DNA of 62,021 bases from Verrucomicrobiia bacterium (GTDB lineage Bacteria; Verrucomicrobiota; Verrucomicrobiia; JABWAM01). The stretch lies in contig JAQUAF010000031.1 of assembly GCA_028687435.1 (NCBI GenBank), positions 1-62,021 of the forward strand. Reading direction: 5' to 3'. This document shows, in pieces, positions 53,816 through 62,021 of the stretch (position 1 is its first letter; every line of letters starts with the position of its first letter). The position numbers were made by a program, and so were the translations under genes. The notes under the pieces were generated by a model. That model did no database searches, was not told the origin of the DNA, and saw only the letters and a list, made by a program, of their open reading frames with translations.

Positions 53816-54909
53816 GATTTTTTCCCGGTTGGTGTTTTCTTCAAGGCGGAGGCTACCACCCTCTCAAGCTGGTCAAGCTTTTGAAAACAAACATGATGGT
53901 TGAAAATATCGACCTGCCGCAGGCGAACGTCCGTCCCTTCCTTCTTGAACCAAAAACTCACATAAATCTCGGATTTGCCGCCGGAGGAAAGAAACACAAA
54001 GTCGTAGAGGGAGGTGCTGGCAAAAGACACCACGCTCAAGCCATTCCAATCCTGCGGCTTCAGTTCGGCGAGGAGTTTCTTCGATTCCGGCAGGGTTTCC
54101 GGAGCGCCGGCCATCACTTCCTCAAAAGCGCCTCTTTTCAAACGCTCAATGGCCGCAGTCGCCCGCTGACACACGGACGCCGATTGGGCGTCCTTGAAAA
54201 ACGCGTTGATGCTGACCAGATTGCGCTCGAAAAGAACGCCCACGGTCAACCGGTTGGCGTTCATGATTTCATCGTCGTTCAAACAGGGCAGGAACCCCCT
54301 CCAATCCACCGCTTTTTTCCGGTCCGGTTGGGCCGGAAACAACTTGTGCATCGCCCTCAAAGTCTGGGCCGTCACCAACGCCGCGGCGGTCGGCAGCGGC
54401 AGCGGGCTGCCCAGCCACTGGGGCATGGCGTCAAAAGGCGGTTTCCCCTTCTTCCGAATCAAATCGCCCATCACCAGTTCCGCATCCGCCATCCGATAAA
54501 CGCCATCCGCCTCCTTCCAAACAGTCATCAGAAAAACATCGCTCCACGGATGATAAAAAGCCGCCAGCGCCGTCTGCCGGTTCAGACAAACCAGGCTGTA
54601 AATCGACGTGTTAAAAAAACAATTCCATCCGCGCGAAACATTGGAGGTCGGACAAAGCGTTTTCTCCAGCGCCTCGATCTTTTTCCCCGTGTTTTCCTGG
54701 GCATGCCGGATCACCGCCGCAGGAGTGTTGGCGCAGGCGGCCAGCCGGAACTGTTCAACCGTTTTCACCAACCCGTCGAAATTCTTTGCAACCCGCGCGC
54801 GCGCCGCCGCCTTCTGCTCGTCATCCCCGGCCGGCAACCCCGCCGCAAAAAAGAAAAGTAACAATAAAACTCCAGCCCCTCCCAACCGGCAAACAATCAT
54901 CTTTTGCAT
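53812..54909 (-). CDS. Exported hypothetical protein
   Basis: The 365-residue protein starts with a clear signal peptide (GAGVLLLLFFFAAGLPAG). The body holds six or seven cysteines (ACANTP, KTLCPTSN, WNCFFNT, SLVCLNRQ, FLPCLND, SVCQRA, HHVCFQ) and no known motif. It is the first gene of a three-gene minus-strand run, coupled by 4 nt to the Gly-rich protein. No start-site doubts except an inner Met at MIVCRL. Confidence 0.55.
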   Translation of the reverse strand: MQKMIVCRLGGAGVLLLLFFFAAGLPAGDDEQKAAARARVAKNFDGLVKTVEQFRLAACANTPAAVIRHAQENTGKKIEALEKTLCPTSNVSRGWNCFFNTSIYSLVCLNRQTALAAFYHPWSDVFLMTVWKEADGVYRMADAELVMGDLIRKKGKPPFDAMPQWLGSPLPLPTAAALVTAQTLRAMHKLFPAQPDRKKAVDWRGFLPCLNDDEIMNANRLTVGVLFERNLVSINAFFKDAQSASVCQRATAAIERLKRGAFEEVMAGAPETLPESKKLLAELKPQDWNGLSVVSFASTSLYDFVFLSSGGKSEIYVSFWFKKEGTDVRLRQVDIFNHHVCFQKLDQLERVVASALKKTPTGKKS

Positions 54910-55836
54910 GCCATTGAATATACACCCGCTTCAAATCGCTGACAAGCCGCAATCCCGCGTAAAAATTGATCGCCAGGAAAGGACGTGCCCGATCAAAACA
55001 GAAACTGATTCTTCAGGACAAACGCATTAGCTCCCGTCATGACGGAACTTTGGCAGGCACAGGCACAAAGGGTGACTGGATTTCCACTTTCGCGGGAATG
55101 ACAAAGGGAATGAGAAATGGCGAAAAATTGGGATGATGGAGATGATAGGCATCGCCATCTCCCGTCATTCCCGCTTTCGCGCATTCGCGTCAACCTAATT
55201 GAGATCCTTTCCTGGGAACGAGGGCGTCCTGCCCAACGCCGCTAACATTTGCCCAATCTGGGACCATTCCGTTCTGATGGAAGCGGTGCGGGAGCCCCGC
55301 CCTCCATTGTCTGCACGGTAAAAAATGGAGGGCGGGGCTCCCGCACCGCCTATAATAGAGATATGATTCATTGATTCCTTAGGTTGACGCGTATGCGCGA
55401 AAGCGGGAATCCAGAGGTCTCCTCAAAATAAAACCCCTTCGCAATTTTTCTGAAAACCATTTCATACGGTATTTCAGAATCCATTGAACTCAGCTTTGGT
55501 TTTTGACCGCCGTGAGGTAATGGCGGTCTCATGGTCAACAAGCATAGGAAGATAGACTGTCGAACAACCGTCGATCCCAACCGGAAGATGGTGAAACTTT
55601 GAAGTGGGGATTGGATCAAGCCAAAAGGGCGTCCCGGGCTTGCGCCCGGAACGCCCCTGGCAGTTAAGCGAAACGGAAAATCCGAAAAGGGGATCCCGTT
55701 TGTCAAACGCTTACCCCGCATATTTCATGCTTCGCATGAAACATGCGCCTTGCAGGCTTCGACTTCAGTCCCGCCATGCGGGACTTTCGCTCAGGGTTAA
55801 CCCTGAGCCATGCGCTTCCAGCGCTGTGTCGAAGGG
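54910..55836. repeat. Gene-free region of nested palindromic repeats
   Basis: CGCATTCGCGTCAACCTAA (about 55179-55197) and TTAGGTTGACGCGTATGCG (about 55379-55397) are inverted, each joined to a TTTCGCG/CGGGAA word (family E), and inside them lies a perfect family C palindrome (25-nt arms at 55283-55307 and 55325-55349). A 13-bp hairpin GGGCGTCCCGGGC/GCCCGGAACGCCC sits at 55627-55656, and a family B-like copy at 55755-55840. A GACCGCC/GGCGGTC hairpin is at 55507-55531. No coding pattern found. Confidence 0.75.
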
Positions 55837-57797
<1,961 letters not shown>

Positions 57798-57967
57798 GGT
57801 TTCGAGTCTGCTCCTTTGCACTGGAACCGGCGGCGGTTTGATGGCTGGGACACAACAGCCTCGTTCGCCGGCGCCAATAGCGTTTGGGTTAAGTGTCCAT
57901 TCTGCTTTCCGTTAATGTTCATCCAACCCGTCGTCCGGGTTCGGATATCATCCGGGACATTCAAATT

Positions 57968-59941
57968 TTATTTTTTCTTGTTTTCGTCGATGACTTCGAA
58001 ATCCGCATCGACCACCTTGTCGGACCCGGAGGCGTTCTTGGCATCCCCGCCGCCCGCTCCGGCATCCTGTTGTTGAGCGCCTTCGCTGCCGCCGCCATGT
58101 TGGGCGCCGGCCTGTTCACCCTTCTTGCCCTTGACGTTCTCATACAACTTGCTGGCCACGGAATGCAGCGACTCGGTCAATGCCTCCATCTTCTGTTTCA
58201 TGGAATCAAGATTGTTGTCCTTGATCGCCTTCTCAAGATCCGCAATCGCCGCCTCAACCTTGCTCTTTTCATCGGAACTGACCTTGTCCCCGGCATCCTT
58301 CAAGGTGCGGCGGGCCTGGTACACGGCGTTGTCGCACTGATTGCGCAACTCGATGCGTTCCTGCTCCTGGCGATCCTCCTCGACATGGGATTCCGCCTCC
58401 TTCGCCATGCGATCCACCTCGTCCTTGGAAAGGCCGCTGGAGGCGGTGATGGTGATCTTTTGTTCCTTGCCGGTGCCCAGGTCCTTGGCATGGACATTCA
58501 AAATGCCGTTGGCGTCGATGTCGAAGGTCACCTCGATCTGCGGCACGCCGCGCGGGGCGGGAGGAATGCCGTCGAGTTTAAAAATGCCCAGCCGCTTGTT
58601 GTCGCGGGAAAGCTTGCGTTCGCCTTGCAAAACCACGATGTCCACCGCCGGCTGGCTGTCGGCGGCCGTGCTGAAAATCTCGCTCTTGCGGGTCGGAATC
58701 GTCGTGTTGCGGGGAATCATGGGGGTCGCGATGCCGCCCATGGTCTCGATGGAAAGCGAAAGCGGCGTCACATCCAGCAACAGCACGTCGCGCACTTCGC
58801 CCTTGAGAACACCTCCCTGAATGGCCGCGCCAATCGCCACCACTTCGTCCGGATTCACCCCCTTGTGCGGTTCCTTGCCCACCAAACCGCGGGCCACTTC
58901 GATCACCTTCGGCATGCGGGTCATGCCGCCCACCAAAACCAATTCGTCGATCTCCGAAGTGTTCATCTTGGCGTCGCCCAGACACGACTTGACCGGCCGG
59001 ATGGTGCGCTCAAACAAATCCTCGCAAAGCTGCTCCAGTTTCGCGCGGGTGAGATTCTTGGTCAGATGCTTCGGCCCGCTGGCGTCCGCCGTGATGAAGG
59101 GCAGGTTGATGTCGTACTGCAACGACGAGGAAAGCGCTTTCTTGGCTTTCTCGCCCTCCTCTTTCAACCGCTGCATGGCATCCGGCTGCTTGGTCAAATC
59201 CATTCCGGTGTCCTTCTTGAACTCCTCCACCAGCCAGTCCACAACGCGGTTGTCCCAGTCGTCGCCGCCGAGATGGGTGTCGCCATTGGTGGCTTTCACC
59301 TCGAAAACGCCATCCCCGATCTCCAACACAGAAATATCAAATGTACCGCCGCCCAAGTCATAAACCGCAATGCGCTCATCTTTCTTCTTGTCCAAACCAT
59401 AGGCCAGCGAAGCCGCCGTCGGTTCATTGATGATGCGCAACACTTCCAAACCGGCAATCTTGCCCGCGTCCTTGGTGGCCTGCCGCTGGCTGTCATTGAA
59501 ATAAGCCGGAACCGTGATGACCGCCTGGGTGATCTTTTCCCCCAGCTTGGCCTCGGCATCCTTCTTCAACTTGGTCAGAATCATCGCCGAAATTTCCGGA
59601 GGTGAATAACGCTTGGTCTGCCCCCCCTCGTCCACTTCCACATGCAAATCCCCGTTGTCCGCTTGCACCGCCTTGTAGGGAATGCGCTTGGTCTCATCCT
59701 GCACCTCGGAAAACTTGCGTCCCATGAAGCGCTTGATGGAATAAACCGTGTTGCGAGGATTGGTAACGGCCTGGTTCTTTGCCAGCTTGCCAACCAACCG
59801 TTCGCCGTTTTTGGTGAATGCCACAACAGACGGCGTGGTACGCTCGCCTTCCGCGTTTTCCAAAACCACCGGTTCCCCGCCCTCCATCACAGACATGCAG
59901 GAATTCGTGGTTCCAAGATCTATACCGAGTACTTTTGCCAT
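57968..59941 (-). CDS. dnaK: Chaperone DnaK (Hsp70)
   Basis: The 657-residue protein starts [24 protein letters not shown], with phosphate and adenosine motifs ([26 protein letters not shown]), the linker [13 protein letters not shown], and a C-terminal lid ending in a Gly/Gln-rich tail and [13 protein letters not shown]. It folds proteins with DnaJ and GrpE, neither of which is nearby. It lies 170 nt upstream of groS on the same strand, probably as a separate unit. No CIRCE site is visible between 59942 and 60100. Confidence 0.97.
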   Translation of the reverse strand: MAKVLGIDLGTTNSCMSVMEGGEPVVLENAEGERTTPSVVAFTKNGERLVGKLAKNQAVTNPRNTVYSIKRFMGRKFSEVQDETKRIPYKAVQADNGDLHVEVDEGGQTKRYSPPEISAMILTKLKKDAEAKLGEKITQAVITVPAYFNDSQRQATKDAGKIAGLEVLRIINEPTAASLAYGLDKKKDERIAVYDLGGGTFDISVLEIGDGVFEVKATNGDTHLGGDDWDNRVVDWLVEEFKKDTGMDLTKQPDAMQRLKEEGEKAKKALSSSLQYDINLPFITADASGPKHLTKNLTRAKLEQLCEDLFERTIRPVKSCLGDAKMNTSEIDELVLVGGMTRMPKVIEVARGLVGKEPHKGVNPDEVVAIGAAIQGGVLKGEVRDVLLLDVTPLSLSIETMGGIATPMIPRNTTIPTRKSEIFSTAADSQPAVDIVVLQGERKLSRDNKRLGIFKLDGIPPAPRGVPQIEVTFDIDANGILNVHAKDLGTGKEQKITITASSGLSKDEVDRMAKEAESHVEEDRQEQERIELRNQCDNAVYQARRTLKDAGDKVSSDEKSKVEAAIADLEKAIKDNNLDSMKQKMEALTESLHSVASKLYENVKGKKGEQAGAQHGGGSEGAQQQDAGAGGGDAKNASGSDKVVDADFEVIDENKKK

Positions 59942-60423
59942 AAAATTAAAAAGTTAAAGTTCGCTTCATGCTTTACAAAAGCAGGCCCAATGCCACATTT
60001 AAAAAAGACGCAACCCCTTGATTATCAGAGGTTAAGCATATTTTCTTCACCCCTCAAGATGAGACAAAATGACACGCAAATCAAAAGAAAAGCCTATTTA
60101 TGAGACAATTTGCCCCCGCCCTGAACCAACGTTGCGAATTTTACAGCAGCCTCACTTGAAAATCAAAATAATAATCCATTGACAATTTATTCCCAAAATA
60201 CCGTTTCCACTGGTTTGAAAATGCAGTGGACCAACGGCATGGAACACATCCATGCCAATGAATCCAGCCCTCGAATTTCGCGCTCCCCTTGAAAAACCGC
60301 CAGTTCAAAGATCATCAATTCGGCTTCCAGCTTCAGCACGGAGATGAACATCGGCAAACGGACGATTACGAAACTCACCTAATAATAACTTGACATAAAT
60401 TTAAGCGAATTGCATTTGAAAAT
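59942..60423. other. Divergent spacer, no clear element
   Basis: This AT-rich spacer lies between dnaK and the GntR/LacI gene. I find no CIRCE, no clear heat-shock promoter for dnaK and no coding pattern, though TTGTCT and TTGATT boxes on the minus strand are weak promoter candidates. Confidence 0.35.
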
Positions 60424-60452
60424 TTGCTTTTTCATTTGTTAAAGTGTATAAT
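60424..60452 (+). promoter_or_regulatory. Promoter of the GntR/LacI-type regulator (module C)
   Basis: TTGCTT (60424-60429) and a perfect TATAAT (60447-60452) are 17 nt apart, 21 nt before the ATG. The ATG has no Shine-Dalgarno. No CTTGT-N4-ACAAG operator is present here. Confidence 0.7.
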
Positions 60453-60473
60453 TGAATTATAGCATATTTGTTT

Positions 60474-61643
60474 ATGATCAATCACATTGATTTGGAAAGT
60501 CCAAAGTTAATGGAAAAGCAAGTGGCCGACCAACTACGGAAACAGATCGCCGAACATTTCTTTGAAAGGGACCAACCCCTGCCCAGTTTCAGCGATTTGG
60601 CCGCCATGTTTTCAGTAAGCAAGGCCACGGTTCAGAATGCCATAGCGTGGCTAAAGGACGAAGGTTTGGTCATCACCCGTGTAGGCAGGGGTACATTCAT
60701 TCGCGAAGAGAAAACAAATGGCGGGGAAGATTACGATACGACAAGGAAACCGCGTTCCCGCATGCTCCATTTGGCAGCAATTCACTTTGATATCTGGGGG
60801 GGACTTGATGACTTCCTCATTCCGTTGATCGAAGGAATTCATGAACTGTGTCGCATAAAAAAGCATAACTTTCAAATGCACTGTATTCATGGCACAACCT
60901 TGGAAAGCAAAGAGAACCATTTGGTTCACCAATTGATCTTTGGCAAGGATGTGGATGGAGTACTCATTCTTAGTCCCATTGATCCGCAGGATATCCGCAG
61001 CCTACGCCGCCAGCGGATCCCCTTTGTATTGGCAGGACCACCCGCCTATCAACGCTCTCTTAATACCGTTGGTGTGGATCTGAAAGCTATCCTTCGATTA
61101 TTTGTGGAGGCCAGCTTAAAACAAGGAAAGCGCCGGCTGGCCATCCTGACGGGGCCGCGAAAAAATGCCCGGTTGCAGATCAAGCTCACCGGCGACCTGT
61201 TGGCCAAGCACTTTTCCCAAGCACTAAGAGAACACGATTTGACCTATTTCCCAGAGTTGGTAAAGGAAGGCGAATACACAGAACAATCCAGTCGGCAGGA
61301 AGTGTTGGACTTGTTGACAATGCAAGCGCCGCCCGAGGCCATCTTGGTAATCGGTGATTCGATGACGCGTGGCGCCCTAGCCGCATATAAGGAAAGAGGT
61401 CAACATATGATGGAATCGCCGAAACGCGCCAAACCTCTTCTGATCAGTTGCGCAGAACGGTCAACAGGTTTGACACCTGTAACAATTGTTCAACCGTTGC
61501 GTGAGATGGGAATATGCGCCGCGACCTTATTGGTTGACCTGCTTGAGGGTAAGCGCAAACCGCTTTGGGGACACATCGAATCACTTCAACCCCGTCTTGT
61601 CACCCATGATCTTGAGCAGACAAATTACACCGCTCAAGCGTGA
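60474..61643 (+). CDS. GntR-HTH/LacI-sensor regulator (module C)
   Basis: The 389-residue protein has a GntR-like winged helix at about 10-75 ([60 protein letters not shown]) followed by a LacI-like sensor domain ([77 protein letters not shown]). It is the AraR type again but distinct from the one at 15059. It should sense a sugar and control the pseudopilin gene 8 nt downstream. Confidence 0.85.
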   Translation: MINHIDLESPKLMEKQVADQLRKQIAEHFFERDQPLPSFSDLAAMFSVSKATVQNAIAWLKDEGLVITRVGRGTFIREEKTNGGEDYDTTRKPRSRMLHLAAIHFDIWGGLDDFLIPLIEGIHELCRIKKHNFQMHCIHGTTLESKENHLVHQLIFGKDVDGVLILSPIDPQDIRSLRRQRIPFVLAGPPAYQRSLNTVGVDLKAILRLFVEASLKQGKRRLAILTGPRKNARLQIKLTGDLLAKHFSQALREHDLTYFPELVKEGEYTEQSSRQEVLDLLTMQAPPEAILVIGDSMTRGALAAYKERGQHMMESPKRAKPLLISCAERSTGLTPVTIVQPLREMGICAATLLVDLLEGKRKPLWGHIESLQPRLVTHDLEQTNYTAQA

Positions 61644-61651
61644 CTACGAAT

Positions 61652-61918
61652 ATGAAATCCGCGCAAAAAACCATCCCATGCCTTGCCGATAGATCAAAAA
61701 CGGCATCTATGCGAACCCCAAGGCTTTCAAAAGCCGCTTTCACACTGGCTGAACTACTATTTATAATTACAATTATATCAATACTTTGCTCCATGCTGCT
61801 GCCAGCCATCAAGGCCGCAAGGGAGACGGCGAGAAAAATACAATGCATGAATAATTTAAAGCAACTTGCATATCTCTCAATTTCATATGCAAGCGACAAT
61901 AGAGTTTATTTGGAATAG
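61652..61918 (+). CDS. Truncated pseudopilin (module C)
   Basis: The frame has a prepilin N-terminus ([57 protein letters not shown]) but stops after 88 residues, where relatives are 200 or more and end in a DGH motif. The residue before Phe is Ala again. A start at 61640 (GTG) would overlap the regulator by 4 nt. The DNA after the stop looks unrelated, and a transposase end lies close by, so it is probably a cut-down gene. Confidence 0.6.
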   Translation: MKSAQKTIPCLADRSKTASMRTPRLSKAAFTLAELLFIITIISILCSMLLPAIKAARETARKIQCMNNLKQLAYLSISYASDNRVYLE

Positions 61919-61951
61919 GAATTTGAGCATGAAGTTTCACTTTTCACTTAC

Positions 61952-62021
61952 TCAGGCATGAGCATGTCTGGCATCCATTCTAAAGTTATGCAACCCGCAG
62001 GCGACCTCCATGACCAGATCG
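61952..62021 (-). pseudogene. C-terminal end of an IS transposase (runs off the window)
   Basis: The minus-strand frame entering from the window edge reads DLVMEVACGLHNFRMDARHAHA and stops. The ALHNFR-type word is typical of the C-terminus of IS5-like DDE transposases. Only 22 residues are seen, so whether the gene is intact cannot be told. A short spacer separates it from the truncated pseudopilin. Confidence 0.5.

Noticed and set aside
57798..57967. CIRCE or sigma-32 promoter before groS
   Set aside because: No TTAGCACTC/GAGTGCTAA pair and no CTTGAA...CCCCAT box could be found by eye.

Overview
The window looks like a chromosomal piece of a PVC-group bacterium, most likely Verrucomicrobiota or a close relative. 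This is inferred from several prepilin-like proteins with a 'FTLIELL'-type N-terminus and an HxG...DGH C-terminal motif, the GroEL/DnaK/YebC sequence style, GntR- and LacI-type sugar regulators next to secreted carbohydrate-active proteins, and many short palindromic repeats. No rRNA, CRISPR array or replication origin is visible. One tRNA-Leu(CAA) is present.

Layout. 1-1240: a BrnT/BrnA toxin-antitoxin pair and the debris of two other genes. 1278-8229 (minus): three tandem TMTC-like membrane/TPR proteins and a HAD phosphatase. 8404-9127: a pseudopilin with a strong terminator. 9199-14830: rimO, a citramalate synthase, a GT4 glycosyltransferase and a LarA-like racemase. 15059-22399: a sugar-acid locus (AraR-like regulator, galactonate-dehydratase-like enolase-superfamily protein, SDR, glycosidase-like protein, UlaG-like lactonase). 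A palindromic operator, CTTGT-N4-ACAAG, recurs in front of the regulator, the SDR and the glycosidase. 22489-24123: an FkbM methyltransferase and a solitary Dam-type methylase. 24124-29302: a decayed region with an RHS fragment, a deleted IS, a split membrane-protein gene, hypothetical proteins, tRNA-Leu and HicAB. 29547-36249: YebC, a sensorless MCP and a 1,303-residue AsmA-like protein.

36264-51888 is the most unusual part. Two modules combine a sugar-type regulator (a GntR HTH fused to a solute-binding domain, and a LacI protein) with a pseudopilin and a large secreted carbohydrate-active protein. Between them lies a cluster with an ExbD-like protein, a DUF4159 protein, an ECF sigma factor, and an anti-sigma/YfbK fusion that has lost its vWA domain. 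A frameshifted URO-D-family gene and a miniature of it with two internal deletions flank the LacI module. A third regulator-pseudopilin pair sits at 60474-61918, next to the end of a transposase gene.

52038-54909 holds a secreted C39-like peptidase, a Gly-rich protein and another exported protein. 54910-55836 is gene-free and full of nested palindromes. 55837-59941 carries groEL, groES and dnaK. Homology calls come from motif recognition alone; no database search was run.
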